From positions 1-64,000 of the forward strand of contig CACBYV010000005.1 of assembly GCA_902543575.1 (NCBI GenBank): a stretch of 64,000 nt of DNA. Direction: 5' to 3'. The DNA comes from an uncultured Pelagibacteraceae bacterium. Its GTDB lineage: Bacteria > Pseudomonadota > Alphaproteobacteria > Pelagibacterales > Pelagibacteraceae. How positions within the stretch are numbered: position 1 is the stretch's first letter; the number at the start of each line of letters is the position of its first letter. Below the pieces are notes generated by a model, which was given only the letters and a program-made list of their open reading frames with translations, was not told where the DNA came from and searched no databases. Below, piece after piece: positions 27,989-36,865 of this stretch. A program made the translations under genes and the position numbers.

Positions 27989-29424
27989 TGAGAGATAAAC
28001 AAATAGAAGATTTAAAAGATTATAAATACGGTTTTTCTACAGATATTGAAAGTTTTAAAGCCCCAAAAGGTTTAAATGAAGAAGTTATAAGATTTATATC
28101 AAATATAAAAAAAGAACCAGACTGGTTGCTTCAATGGAGGTTAAAAGCATTTGAAAGATTAAAAGTATTAAAAGAACCTGATTGGCAAAAGCCAAAATAC
28201 CCTAAAATTGATTATCAAGACTTATATTATTATTCTGCACCTAAAAGTTTTAAAGAAAAGCCAAAAAATTTAGAAGATTTAGATCCAAAATTGCTTGAGA
28301 CTTACAAAAAATTAGGAATACCACTTCAAGAACAAAAGAGATTAAACGGTATTGCCGTTGATGCTGTGTTTGACTCAGTATCTGTCGCTACTACTTTTAA
28401 AGATACTTTAACAAAAAAAGGAATTATTTTTTGCTCTATTTCTGAAGCAATACAAAAACATCCAGACTTAGTTAAAAAATATTTAGGTTCAGTTATACCA
28501 ATTACTGATCACTTCTTTGCTACATTAAACTCAGCAGTTTTTACTGATGGATCATTTGTTTACATACCACCAAATGTAAAATGTCCAATGGAACTATCAA
28601 CATATTTTAGAATCAACGCTTCTGATACTGGACAATTTGAGAGAACTTTAATCATTGCTGATAAAGGTAGTTATGTAAGTTATTTAGAAGGATGCACTGC
28701 GCCAATGAGGGATGAAAATCAATTGCATGCCGCAAATGTTGAACTGATTGCGTTGGATGATGCAGAGATTAAATATTCTACAGTACAAAATTGGTATCCT
28801 GGAGATAAAGATGGAAAAGGAGGTATATATAATTTTGTAACTAAAAGAGGATTATGTAAAGGTAAAAACTCAAAAATTTCATGGACACAAGTAGAAACAG
28901 GTTCTGCAATTACTTGGAAATATCCAAGCTGTATTTTAAAGGGTGATAATTCAATCGGTGAATTTTATTCAATTGCAATTACAAATAATCATCAGAAGGC
29001 TGATACTGGGACAAAGATGATTCATTTAGGAAAAAATACAAAAAGTAAAATTATTTCAAAAGGAATTAGTGCAGGTAAATCAGATATGACTTACAGAGGT
29101 TTGGTAGATATTTCAAAAAATGCATCCAATTCTACAAATTATACTCAATGTGATTCATTATTAATGGGTAATAAATGTGGAGCGCACACAGTACCTTACA
29201 TTAAGAATAAAAATTCAAATTCTAATATTGCTCATGAAGCAACCACATCAAAAATTAGTGAAGATCAATTACATTATTGTCAGCAAAGGGGACTAAATCA
29301 AGAAGAAGCCGTAGGACTTATTGTTAATGGTTTTTGTAAAGAGGTATTGCAACAATTGCCAATGGAATTTGCTGTGGAAGCTCAAAAATTAGTTGGAATA
29401 AGTTTAGAAGGAAGTGTTGGTTAA
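27988..29424 (+). CDS. sufB: Fe-S cluster assembly scaffold SufB
   Basis: 478-residue core of the SufBCD complex, where Fe-S clusters are assembled. The family segments [40 protein letters not shown] and the C-terminal [20 protein letters not shown] are clear. The conserved Cys of LHYCQQRGL is present. It begins on the last base of the regulator stop and is directly followed by sufC without a gap. Translational coupling down the operon is probable. Confidence 0.97.
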   Translation: MRDKQIEDLKDYKYGFSTDIESFKAPKGLNEEVIRFISNIKKEPDWLLQWRLKAFERLKVLKEPDWQKPKYPKIDYQDLYYYSAPKSFKEKPKNLEDLDPKLLETYKKLGIPLQEQKRLNGIAVDAVFDSVSVATTFKDTLTKKGIIFCSISEAIQKHPDLVKKYLGSVIPITDHFFATLNSAVFTDGSFVYIPPNVKCPMELSTYFRINASDTGQFERTLIIADKGSYVSYLEGCTAPMRDENQLHAANVELIALDDAEIKYSTVQNWYPGDKDGKGGIYNFVTKRGLCKGKNSKISWTQVETGSAITWKYPSCILKGDNSIGEFYSIAITNNHQKADTGTKMIHLGKNTKSKIISKGISAGKSDMTYRGLVDISKNASNSTNYTQCDSLLMGNKCGAHTVPYIKNKNSNSNIAHEATTSKISEDQLHYCQQRGLNQEEAVGLIVNGFCKEVLQQLPMEFAVEAQKLVGISLEGSVG

Positions 29425-30159
29425 ATGTTAAAAATTAACAATTTAAACGCAAAAATTCAGGAAAAATCTATATTAAGTGGTTTTAATTTAGAAATAAAGC
29501 CTGGTGAAGTTCATGCAATAATGGGACCTAATGGATCGGGAAAGAGTACTTTGTCGAATATTCTATCAGGTAAAAAGGGATACGAAGTATCAGGGGAAAT
29601 ATTATATGACAATAAAAATTTGTTTGATCTTGAAACTGAAGAAAGAGCTCATGAAGGTATTTTTTTGGCATTCCAGTATCCTTTAGAAATACCTGGGGTG
29701 AATACAAATATTTTTTTAAAAACATCCTTAAATTCAATTAGAAAAGCTAGAGGTGAAAAAGAATTAGATGCTTTAGAGTTTTTAAAATTAGTCAAAGAAA
29801 AAGCAAAAGAACTTAAATTTGATGAAGAAAAATTAAATAGACAATTAAATGTAGGTTTCTCTGGCGGTGAAAAAAAGAAAAACGAAATTTTACAAATGTC
29901 AATTTTAGATCCGAAATTATCTATACTAGATGAAACAGACTCTGGATTAGATATTGATGCTCTTAAAATAGTTGCAGATGGAGTTAATGCATTAAGAAAA
30001 AAAAATAATTCATTTTTAATAATTACTCACTATCAAAGACTACTTGATTATATAAAACCTGACTTTGTGCATGTTCTTATGGGTGGAAAAATTATTAAAT
30101 CAGGTGGTGCAGAATTAGCTTTAGAGTTAGAAAAAAAAGGATATGAAAATTTCAATTAA
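29425..30159 (+). CDS. sufC: Fe-S assembly ATPase SufC
   Basis: 244-residue ABC-type ATPase of the SufBCD complex. Walker A is GPNGSGKSTL (near residue 35), the signature is VGFSGGEKKKNEILQM and Walker B runs into LSILDETDSGLDIDAL, the SufC-specific form in which the ABC signature is followed by GEKK. The ATG follows the sufB stop directly and the sufD ATG follows its own stop directly. No membrane segment, consistent with a cytosolic assembly ATPase. Confidence 0.97.
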   Translation: MLKINNLNAKIQEKSILSGFNLEIKPGEVHAIMGPNGSGKSTLSNILSGKKGYEVSGEILYDNKNLFDLETEERAHEGIFLAFQYPLEIPGVNTNIFLKTSLNSIRKARGEKELDALEFLKLVKEKAKELKFDEEKLNRQLNVGFSGGEKKKNEILQMSILDPKLSILDETDSGLDIDALKIVADGVNALRKKNNSFLIITHYQRLLDYIKPDFVHVLMGGKIIKSGGAELALELEKKGYENFN

Positions 30160-31404
30160 ATGGAACAAAAATTAAAAACAGATTTTGATAAATTTATAAG
30201 TATGTCTAATTTCTCAAACCAAGAGATTAAATTAAAAAAAGAAGCTCTAGATAATTTTTTGAAAAATGGATTTCCTAGCAGAAAATTAGAAAACTGGAAA
30301 TTTTCAGATATAAAACAGATAATAAAAAAAAATATTGGTGAACTAAAATTTTATAATGATTACAACATTAAATATGAAATTAACGACGAAATTTTTATAA
30401 AGGAAATTGAACATAATAAAATTGTTATTATTAACGGTAAAGTTGAGCGATTGAGTTTCGAATATGAAGAAAGCGATAAAATTAATTTAACGACTTTAGA
30501 AAATTTTAACCAAAACCCAAATGATGATAATTCTCTTTTAAGTCTAAATAATTCTTTTTCTAATAAAATACATAATATTTTAGTTAAAAAAAATTATTCA
30601 TTCAAAAAGCCTTTAATTATATATCAAATAACAAATGAGAAAGTGAGCAACACTAATATTAATTTTCAACTAAAGTTTGATTTAGAAGAAAACAGCTCAA
30701 TAAAAATTATTAATCTTTCTGACGATAATTCAGAAAAGAATTTCATTAACAATTTATTTAATTTTAATCTTGGTAAAAATGCAATTCTTAAGAATTATAA
30801 AATAGATAAAAAAAGTAATACAAATATTAAGTATGATTATTCTAGTATTACTCAAAAAGAAAATAGTATTTCTGAAACATTTATATTTTCATCTGGTTCA
30901 GATTATAAAAAAAATGAAGTCAGCTGTAATCTTGATGGTCAATATTCGTCGGCATTTATTAATGGAATACACTTATTGTCTAAAAATAAACACCACGAAA
31001 TAAAAACTAATACTAACCATTTGTATGAAAACACGAAAAGTTATCAGTTAATAAAAAGTGTAATTGATGACAGTTCAAAGTCTGTCTACCAAGGAAAAAT
31101 ATATGTGGATTCTAAAGCTCAAAAAACTGATGGTTATCAATTAAGCAAAGCGGTGCTTTTAAATGAACAAGCAGAATTTAATGCAAAGCCTGAACTAGAA
31201 ATTTATGCTGATGACGTTAAATGTTCACATGGTTCTGCATCAGGTAGTTTAGATGAAGATTCTATTTTTTATTTAATGTCTAGAGGATTAGACAAAAAAA
31301 CTGCAAAAGAATTATTAATTAACGGTTTTCTTTTAGATGTTGTTGAAAAAATTACAGATGAAGAAATTAAAAAATTATTAAAAAATATGATTGGATTAAA
31401 TTAA
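30160..31404 (+). CDS. sufD: Fe-S assembly protein SufD
   Basis: 414-residue paralogue of SufB that completes the SufBC2D scaffold and is needed for iron entry. The N-terminal helical part contains GFPSRKLENWKFSDI; the C-terminal beta-helix includes YQGKIYVDSKAQKTDGYQLS and DDVKCSHGSASGSLDEDSIF, the family's most conserved block, with the functional Cys and His of KCSHGS. The N-terminal half is highly diverged and lysine-rich. The stop overlaps the sufS start by one base. Confidence 0.95.
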   Translation: MEQKLKTDFDKFISMSNFSNQEIKLKKEALDNFLKNGFPSRKLENWKFSDIKQIIKKNIGELKFYNDYNIKYEINDEIFIKEIEHNKIVIINGKVERLSFEYEESDKINLTTLENFNQNPNDDNSLLSLNNSFSNKIHNILVKKNYSFKKPLIIYQITNEKVSNTNINFQLKFDLEENSSIKIINLSDDNSEKNFINNLFNFNLGKNAILKNYKIDKKSNTNIKYDYSSITQKENSISETFIFSSGSDYKKNEVSCNLDGQYSSAFINGIHLLSKNKHHEIKTNTNHLYENTKSYQLIKSVIDDSSKSVYQGKIYVDSKAQKTDGYQLSKAVLLNEQAEFNAKPELEIYADDVKCSHGSASGSLDEDSIFYLMSRGLDKKTAKELLINGFLLDVVEKITDEEIKKLLKNMIGLN

Positions 31405-32621
31405 TGAATATAGATGATATAAAAAGAGAATTTCCAATTTTTGACGATAAAATTCAAAATAATGATTTAGTATATTTAGATAGTGCTAATTCATCTCAAA
31501 AACCAAGAGTTGTTGTAGATAGAATTTATGATTTTTATACAAAAGAGTTTTCTAATGTAGGTAGAAGTGTTCATTATTTGGCGGTTGCTGCTACCAATTT
31601 ATATGAACAAACAAGAGTATCAGTTCAAAAATATATTAATGCTAAAGATAAAGATGAAATCGTATTTACTAAAGGTGCTACAGAAGCAATTAATTTAGTC
31701 GCTAACACTTTTGGTCAAAAATATTTATCTGAAGGAGATGAAGTATTGTTGACTGAACTCGAGCATCATTCAAATTATGTTCCTTGGCATTTTCTTAGAA
31801 AAGCAAAAAATATAAAAATAGAATTTGCTGAAATTAATGATAATGGCGAAGTAACATTAGAAGCTATAGAAAAAAAAATTACAAACAAAACAAAGATAAT
31901 TAGTGTAAGTCATTTATCGAATGTGACAGGCGCAATATTACCTATCAAAGAAATTGTACAATTGGCTCATTCGAAAAATATACCGGTTCTAATTGATGGT
32001 TGCCAAGGCGCGCCTCACTTAAAATTAGATATGCAGGATATTGATTGTGATTTTTATGCAATATCTGGACATAAAATGTACGGACCAACTGGAATAGGTA
32101 TTCTATATGCTAAAAAAAAATGGCTTGAAGATTTGCCCCCATATCAAGGTGGAGGAGGAATGATAAATGAGGTTAAAAAAGAAGGTATTACTTATGGTGA
32201 ATTACCTAATAAATATGAGGCTGGAACAATGGCTACAGCTCAAGTTATAGCTTTTAATGAATCCATAAAATTTATGGAAAAAATTGGTATTCAAAATATC
32301 GAAAAACATGAAAAAGAATTATTAGACTACGGACTAGAAAAGTTAAGAAAAAATAATTCAGTTAATATTATAGGAAATCCAAAAGAAAAGGGTGGGGTTA
32401 TATCATTTACTATTGAAGGTATTCATCCACATGATATTGCAACAATTCTTGATGAAGATGGAGTAGCTATTAGAGCAGGGCATCACTGCTGTCAAATATT
32501 ACATGATAAATTAAATTTACCCGCAACTGCAAGAGCTTCATTTGGAATTTATAATACTAAAGATGATATTGATAAGCTTAATGAAGCAATAAATAAATGT
32601 AAAAAAATTTTTAACTTATAA
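31404..32621 (+). CDS. sufS: Cysteine desulfurase SufS
   Basis: 405-residue PLP enzyme of the SufS/CsdA (group II) desulfurases, supplying sulfur from cysteine. PLP-binding features are the Lys of AISGHKMYGPTGIG (near residue 225), TELEHHSNYVPW and LIDGCQGAPH. The catalytic Cys is in RAGHHCCQILHDKL (near residue 361). It overlaps sufD and the next gene by one base each. Its sulfur acceptor here is most likely the SufU-like protein that follows, because no SufE gene is in the operon. Confidence 0.96.
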   Translation: MNIDDIKREFPIFDDKIQNNDLVYLDSANSSQKPRVVVDRIYDFYTKEFSNVGRSVHYLAVAATNLYEQTRVSVQKYINAKDKDEIVFTKGATEAINLVANTFGQKYLSEGDEVLLTELEHHSNYVPWHFLRKAKNIKIEFAEINDNGEVTLEAIEKKITNKTKIISVSHLSNVTGAILPIKEIVQLAHSKNIPVLIDGCQGAPHLKLDMQDIDCDFYAISGHKMYGPTGIGILYAKKKWLEDLPPYQGGGGMINEVKKEGITYGELPNKYEAGTMATAQVIAFNESIKFMEKIGIQNIEKHEKELLDYGLEKLRKNNSVNIIGNPKEKGGVISFTIEGIHPHDIATILDEDGVAIRAGHHCCQILHDKLNLPATARASFGIYNTKDDIDKLNEAINKCKKIFNL

Positions 32622-33085
32622 TGGACTTAAAAGATTTATATCAAGAAATAATATTAGACCATGGAAAAAACCCAAGGAATTTAGGAAAGTTTGATAATTA
32701 TAATAAAGATGCAAAGGGAAATAATCCTTTATGTGGTGATAATGTTCATGTCTATCTCAGATTAAATGAAAATAAAAAAGTTGAAGATATTGCATTTGAA
32801 GGTCATGGCTGCGCTATTTCAATGGCATCGGCATCAATTATGACTGATATGGTTAGAGGCAAAGAGGAGAAAGAGGTAAAAGAAATTGTAACTGATTTTT
32901 TAGGAATGATAAAAGAAAAAGATTCTTTAGAAACTAATATTTTAAAAGATGATGAAAAAACTAAATTAATGAGTTTATCTGGTGTTAAGCAATACCCTAT
33001 GAGAGTAAAGTGTGCAACTTTATCTTGGCATACTCTCACATCAGCATTAGATAATTCAGATCAAATTGTAAAAACAGAAGAATGA
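32621..33085 (+). CDS. sufU: SufU-type IscU-like sulfur acceptor/scaffold
   Basis: 154-residue IscU-fold protein. The three conserved cysteines are visible in NPLCGDNVHV, GHGCAISMAS and RVKCATLSWHTL, with the Asp of CGDN as the fourth ligand. The insertion between the second and third cysteine is SufU-like, and SufU with SufS is a known zinc-dependent sulfur-relay pair. Alternatively it could be a general IscU scaffold, but position directly after sufS favours SufU. It overlaps the next gene by 4 bases (ATGA). Confidence 0.92.
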   Translation: MDLKDLYQEIILDHGKNPRNLGKFDNYNKDAKGNNPLCGDNVHVYLRLNENKKVEDIAFEGHGCAISMASASIMTDMVRGKEEKEVKEIVTDFLGMIKEKDSLETNILKDDEKTKLMSLSGVKQYPMRVKCATLSWHTLTSALDNSDQIVKTEE

Positions 33086-33384
33086 AAATAGATCTTAAAG
33101 AAAAAGTAATTGCTGAAATAAAAAAAATTTATGATCCTGAAATACCTGTTAATATATACGAATTAGGATTGATATACGATATTATCGTTAATAATTCAGA
33201 AGTTAAGGTTAAAATGACTTTAACCACACCAAATTGTCCAGTAGCTGAAAGTTTGCCTAAAGAAGTTAAAGACAGTATATTAGAAATTAAAGAAGTTTCA
33301 AAAGTAGATCTTGATTTAGTCTGGGAACCACCATGGGACAAATCAATGATGTCAGAAGCTGCAAAACTTGAATTAAATTTATGA
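33082..33384 (+). CDS. sufT: SufT-like DUF59 (MIP18 family) Fe-S maturation protein
   Basis: 100-residue DUF59 protein. The DPEIPVNIYELGLIYDI segment and the reactive-Cys block TTPNCPVAESLP are the family marks; VWEPPWDKSMMS is the conserved C-terminal motif. SufT-type proteins help load Fe-S clusters into targets. It overlaps sufU and sufA by 4 bases on each side, so it is a true operon member. Confidence 0.93.
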   Translation: MKIDLKEKVIAEIKKIYDPEIPVNIYELGLIYDIIVNNSEVKVKMTLTTPNCPVAESLPKEVKDSILEIKEVSKVDLDLVWEPPWDKSMMSEAAKLELNL

Positions 33385-33716
33385 CAAAACAAATTATAAC
33401 ACTAAGCGATAACGCAGCTCAAAGGATAAAAGAAATTATGTCTAATGCTGAAAAAGATTCTTTAGGAGTTAGAGTTGGTGTTAAGTCAGGTGGGTGTGCA
33501 GGGATGTCTTATGTTATGGAGTATACAAAAGAAGCAAACCCAAATGACGAAGTAATAGAAGATAAGGGTGTAAAAGTGTTTATAGATTCTGCAGCAGTCA
33601 TGTATTTACTTGGAACAGAAATGGATTTTAAAAAAGAAAAATTTTCCTCACAATTTGTATTTAATAACCCGAATGAAACTGAGAGATGTGGATGCGGGGA
33701 GTCCTTTAAAATATAG
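33381..33716 (+). CDS. sufA: A-type Fe-S carrier SufA/IscA
   Basis: 111-residue HesB/IscA-fold carrier that passes clusters to apo-proteins. The three ligand cysteines lie in GVKSGGCAGMSYVMEY and in the C-terminal ETERCGCGESF. It is the last gene of the suf operon and overlaps sufT by 4 bases. No clear hairpin follows; the next 59 bases contain two GCATATC heptamers 22 bases apart. Confidence 0.94.
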   Translation: MTKQIITLSDNAAQRIKEIMSNAEKDSLGVRVGVKSGGCAGMSYVMEYTKEANPNDEVIEDKGVKVFIDSAAVMYLLGTEMDFKKEKFSSQFVFNNPNETERCGCGESFKI

Positions 33717-33728
33717 TATTTAATATAC

Positions 33729-33768
33729 GCATATCAGCATTGCGTTTATTGCATATCTATGATAGAAT
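33729..33768 (+). promoter_or_regulatory. Candidate promoter and paired GCATATC repeats before small gene
   Basis: GCATATC occurs at 33729-33735 and 33751-33757, a 22-base spacing (about two helical turns). A possible promoter, TTGCGT (33740-33745), 17 bases, TAGAAT (33763-33768), would start transcription about at the ATG 33776, that is an almost leaderless message. All of this is pattern only. Confidence 0.3.
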
Positions 33769-33775
33769 CATTGAT

Positions 33776-33940
33776 ATGAACACTTTTGAGCATAAAAACC
33801 TCATTAACTCTGAAGTTAAAACACAAAAAAGAAAATCTTTATTCAGAAGTTTAATTAAACCAGTAGAAGCGGGCGCACATGGCACCCTCAACTACGTGGT
33901 TAAAAAAGGTTTAGGAAAAAATAAAATAGCTAAAAAATAA
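33776..33940 (+). CDS. Small basic protein of unknown function (54 aa)
   Basis: Reading from ATG 33776 gives 54 residues starting MNTFEHKNLINSEVKTQKRK and ending in a lysine-rich tail. The central segment SLIKPVEAGAHGTLNYVVKK looks like ordered protein with glycine-rich turn, not random AT-rich translation, and it is the only gene-like frame in this gap on the plus strand. The frame is open upstream to 33740 but that start would run into the promoter-like region. No Shine-Dalgarno. No family recognised. It could be non-coding; moderate confidence. Confidence 0.5.
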   Translation: MNTFEHKNLINSEVKTQKRKSLFRSLIKPVEAGAHGTLNYVVKKGLGKNKIAKK

Positions 33941-33951
33941 AAAAGCTATTT
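33924..33951 (-). terminator. Weak hairpin with T-rich tail after glnA
   Basis: AAATAGCT at 33924-33931 pairs with AGCTATTT at 33944-33951 (8 bp, 12-base A-rich loop). On the minus strand the hairpin is followed by TATTTTTT, so it could end the glnA transcript. It overlaps the 3' ends of both the small gene and glnA. The stem is AT-rich and short. Confidence 0.35.
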
Positions 33952-35356
33952 AACAACTATAGTACATATCAAACTCAATAGGATGAGGTGTATGTTCAAA
34001 GTTGTGTATTTCCTCAAATTTAAGAGCAATATAAGCGTCAATTTGATCGTCAGTAAATACTCCACCTTGAGTTAAAAACTTTCTATCTTTATCTAAACTT
34101 TCCATTGCTTCTCTTAATGATCCGCAAACAGTTGGAACTTTTTTAACTTCCTTCTCTGATAAAGCGTAAAGATCTTTATCAAAGGATTTACCTGGATCAA
34201 TTTTATTTTTGATACCGTCAATTCCTGCCATTAACATCGATGCAAATGTTAAATATGGATTACCAGATGCATCTGGGAATCTAATTTCACATCTTGCTCC
34301 TTTTTTGCTTAGAGTTATCGGAATCCTACAAGAAGCTGATCTGTTTCTAGCAGAATAAGCAAGTAATACCGGAGCTTCAAAACCTGGAATTAATCTTTTG
34401 TAACTATTTGTTGTAGCATTTGAAAATGCATTAATCGCCTTAGCATGTTTAAGTATTCCACCAATATAATAAAGCGCAGTTTGTGACAAACCTGAATATT
34501 TATTTCCAGAAAAAACTGGAGTTTTTCCTTTCCAAACTGATTGGTGAACGTGCATTCCTGATCCATTATCACCTTTTACAGGTTTAGGCATAAACGTAGC
34601 AGTTTTACCAAATGAATGTGAAACCATTTGAACTACATATTTATATAATTGAACATTATCTGCTTGATCAACTAATGTACCAAAAAGCATTCCAAGTTCG
34701 TGCTGACTTGGAGCAACTTCATGGTGATGTTTTTCAACTGTAATACCTACGTCTCTTAAACCTTTTAGGTATTCACCTCTTATATCCTGAGCACTATCTA
34801 CTGGAGGGACTGGAAAATATCCACCTTTAACTCCAGGTCTATGACCCATATTTCCGTTTTCATAATTTTTTCCTGAATTATATGGACCTTCAGTACTATC
34901 TATGGAAAAACTTGTTTCGTTCATATCGTTTTTAATTTTAACATCATCAAAAACAAAAAATTCTGGTTCAGGACCAAAGTAAGCTTTATCACCTATTCCA
35001 GTCTTCTTTAAATAAGCTTCAGCTTTCTTCGCTATTCCTCTTGGATCTCTTTCATAAGGATTTCTTTTAATTGCATCTAAAATATCGCAAAATAAAACAA
35101 GAGTATTATGAGATGTAAATGGATCAACTATCTGTCTGTTTAAATCTGGTTTTAATATCATGTCAGACTCATTTATTGCCTTCCATCCAGCAATAGACGA
35201 TCCATCAAAAAATACACCATCTGTTAACATGTCCCCGTCAACTACCGATGCATCCATAGTTAAGTGCTGTAATTTACCTCTTGGGTCTGTAAATCTTAAA
35301 TCGACAAACTCAATTTGCTTGTCTTTCATCATTTTTAGAACTTTGCTTGCGCTCAT
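33950..35356 (-). CDS. glnA: Glutamine synthetase, type I
   Basis: 468-residue GS that assimilates ammonium into glutamine; a dodecameric cytosolic enzyme. It shows FVDLRFTDPRGKLQHLT at the N terminus, the catalytic/metal block SGMHVHQSVWKG, the ATP-binding segment KPVKGDNGSG and NPYLTFASMLMAGIDGI. The adenylylation tyrosine context is LYALSEKEVKKVP near residue 397, so it is the adenylylatable I-beta type. A strong Shine-Dalgarno (AGGAGA) precedes the start. No glnB gene is adjacent, unlike the glnB-glnA pair of many alphaproteobacteria. Confidence 0.97.
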   Translation of the reverse strand: MSASKVLKMMKDKQIEFVDLRFTDPRGKLQHLTMDASVVDGDMLTDGVFFDGSSIAGWKAINESDMILKPDLNRQIVDPFTSHNTLVLFCDILDAIKRNPYERDPRGIAKKAEAYLKKTGIGDKAYFGPEPEFFVFDDVKIKNDMNETSFSIDSTEGPYNSGKNYENGNMGHRPGVKGGYFPVPPVDSAQDIRGEYLKGLRDVGITVEKHHHEVAPSQHELGMLFGTLVDQADNVQLYKYVVQMVSHSFGKTATFMPKPVKGDNGSGMHVHQSVWKGKTPVFSGNKYSGLSQTALYYIGGILKHAKAINAFSNATTNSYKRLIPGFEAPVLLAYSARNRSASCRIPITLSKKGARCEIRFPDASGNPYLTFASMLMAGIDGIKNKIDPGKSFDKDLYALSEKEVKKVPTVCGSLREAMESLDKDRKFLTQGGVFTDDQIDAYIALKFEEIHNFEHTPHPIEFDMYYSC

Positions 35357-35437
35357 ATTATCTCCTGTAGAATTAAATATCTGGGTTAATTACCAATATT
35401 GTTATAATAAAGAATACATATAATGAGGATATCACCT

Positions 35438-35494
35438 ATGCAATTTAAACATATAATTTTGCTAATAATTTCAGTGCTTTTTAATCAATCATGA
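35438..35494 (+). CDS. Putative 18-codon hydrophobic leader-like ORF
   Basis: ATG at 35438 preceded by GAGGA at nine bases' spacing, coding MQFKHIILLIISVLFNQS then TGA. A TATAAT at 35403-35408 could be its -10 box. The peptide is almost entirely hydrophobic, like a truncated signal peptide. The following ybaK-like ATG is only 7 bases after its stop and lacks its own Shine-Dalgarno, so translation of this ORF could deliver ribosomes to it. May be a decayed gene or a leader; low confidence. Confidence 0.3.
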   Translation: MQFKHIILLIISVLFNQS

Positions 35495-35501
35495 GTTGAA
35501 T

Positions 35502-35981
35502 ATGACTTTATTAAATAAAGAACCAGTTAAAAGAGCTGAGAAGTGTCTTAAAGAGTTTGACGAAAATCTATCAGTTGTTGAATTACAAAACTCAGCAAAA
35601 ACAGCATTGGATGCAGCAAATTCATTAAATTGTGAAGTAGGAGCAATTGTTAAAAGTCTGCTTATTAAGATAGAAAATGATTTTTTACTTTGTTTAGTTT
35701 CTGGTGACAAAAGATGTTCGTTAAATAAATTAAAAAAAATTTCTGAAAAAAAAAATGTAAGAATGGCTTCTGCTGACGAGGTTAAATCTCAAACAGGATA
35801 TACAATTGGAGGTGTATCTCCCGTAGGTCATATAAATAAAATTCAAATATTTATAGATAATTCTCTAAGTAGGTTTACAGATATTTTTGCTGCAGCTGGT
35901 CATCCTAATGCGATTTTTAAGATCAATTATGAAAAATTAATTCAAATTACAAAAGGTGATGTGAAAGATATTACAGAATGA
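35502..35981 (+). CDS. YbaK/ProX-family aminoacyl-tRNA deacylase-like protein
   Basis: 159 residues from ATG 35502 (a TTG two codons upstream is also possible). The YbaK/EbsC fold is indicated by VGAIVKSLLIKI, LVSGDKRCSLNKL and the signature GYTIGGVSPVGHI near residue 105; the end FAAAGHPNAIFKI is also typical. Family members hydrolyse misacylated tRNAs such as Cys- or Ala-tRNA-Pro in trans. The specific substrate is not predictable. It overlaps the following transporter gene by 4 bases. Confidence 0.85.
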   Translation: MTLLNKEPVKRAEKCLKEFDENLSVVELQNSAKTALDAANSLNCEVGAIVKSLLIKIENDFLLCLVSGDKRCSLNKLKKISEKKNVRMASADEVKSQTGYTIGGVSPVGHINKIQIFIDNSLSRFTDIFAAAGHPNAIFKINYEKLIQITKGDVKDITE

Positions 35982-36865
35982 AGCAAGCTAATTTAACAGA
36001 TTATATTTTATTAACATTATTATCAATAATTTGGGCATCTGCTTTTTTTAATATTAAAATTGCAACAGAATCTTTCGGTCCAATGACAATTGCTTTTTTG
36101 AGAGTATTTTTTGGATCTATACCTGTATTAATTTTATGTTTTTATAAAAAAATAGTAATTGAAGCATTTTCAAAAGATTGGCATTGGTTCATGTTAATAG
36201 GACTAATCAATTTAGTTATACCATTCTTTTTAATTGCTTATGGAGTAAAATCTGTGCAAAGTAATTTGGCTGCAATTTTGATGTCCACTACTCCTTTGAG
36301 TTCTACCATATTAGGTCACTTTTATACAAAAAATGAAAAATTTAATTTTGCAAAAACTGTTGGAATACTAATTGGATTTGCAGGAATTGTTTATTTGTTT
36401 TCTGATAATATTTTAATTGATGAAAATAATTTTCTTTCAGCAATATTAATTTTAGTAGGATCAACATGTTATGTAATAGGTGGAGTTTTAACACTTAAAA
36501 TTAGTAAGAAAAAAAATGAAAACGTTACTGGATCAATATTAATTTGGGCAACTCTGATTTTATTTCCTTTGATGTGTTTATTAGAAACACCTTGGGAAAA
36601 TACTCCATCAATAAATTCAACCATGTCAGTAATTTATCTTGGTATAGTACCAACAGGAGTTGCGTGGCTTTTAAGGTTTAAAATTTTGAAAAAGAATGGT
36701 TTAATTTTTCAATCTCAAGTCTCATACTTAATTCCAATCTTTGGAATTATTTTAGGCTATATATTTTTAAGTGAATTAATAACTTACAAGGTATTAATAT
36801 CTTTATTGGCTGTCGTTGTGGGAATTTATTTTGTTAGAAAAGCAGATACAAAAATTATTATTTAA
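35978..36865 (+). CDS. EamA/DMT-family transporter
   Basis: 295 residues with ten hydrophobic helices in two EamA repeats (about 8-140 and 150-290). Typical segments are LLSIIWASAFFNIKIATESF at the start and VSYLIPIFGIILGYIFLSEL in the second repeat. Drug/metabolite transporters mostly export amino acids or metabolites; the substrate is unknown. It overlaps the ybaK-like gene by 4 bases, and its stop overlaps the convergent methyltransferase by 8 bases. A second, distinct EamA gene lies just beyond. Confidence 0.9.
   Translation: MKQANLTDYILLTLLSIIWASAFFNIKIATESFGPMTIAFLRVFFGSIPVLILCFYKKIVIEAFSKDWHWFMLIGLINLVIPFFLIAYGVKSVQSNLAAILMSTTPLSSTILGHFYTKNEKFNFAKTVGILIGFAGIVYLFSDNILIDENNFLSAILILVGSTCYVIGGVLTLKISKKKNENVTGSILIWATLILFPLMCLLETPWENTPSINSTMSVIYLGIVPTGVAWLLRFKILKKNGLIFQSQVSYLIPIFGIILGYIFLSELITYKVLISLLAVVVGIYFVRKADTKIII

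Noticed and set aside
35160..35423. Plus-strand 87-codon frame over the glnA start and spacer
   Set aside because: Mostly antisense of glnA; no recognisable domain.
35357..35437. Glutamine riboswitch (glnA motif) upstream of glnA
   Set aside because: The leader is short and AT-rich with no recognisable conserved junction.
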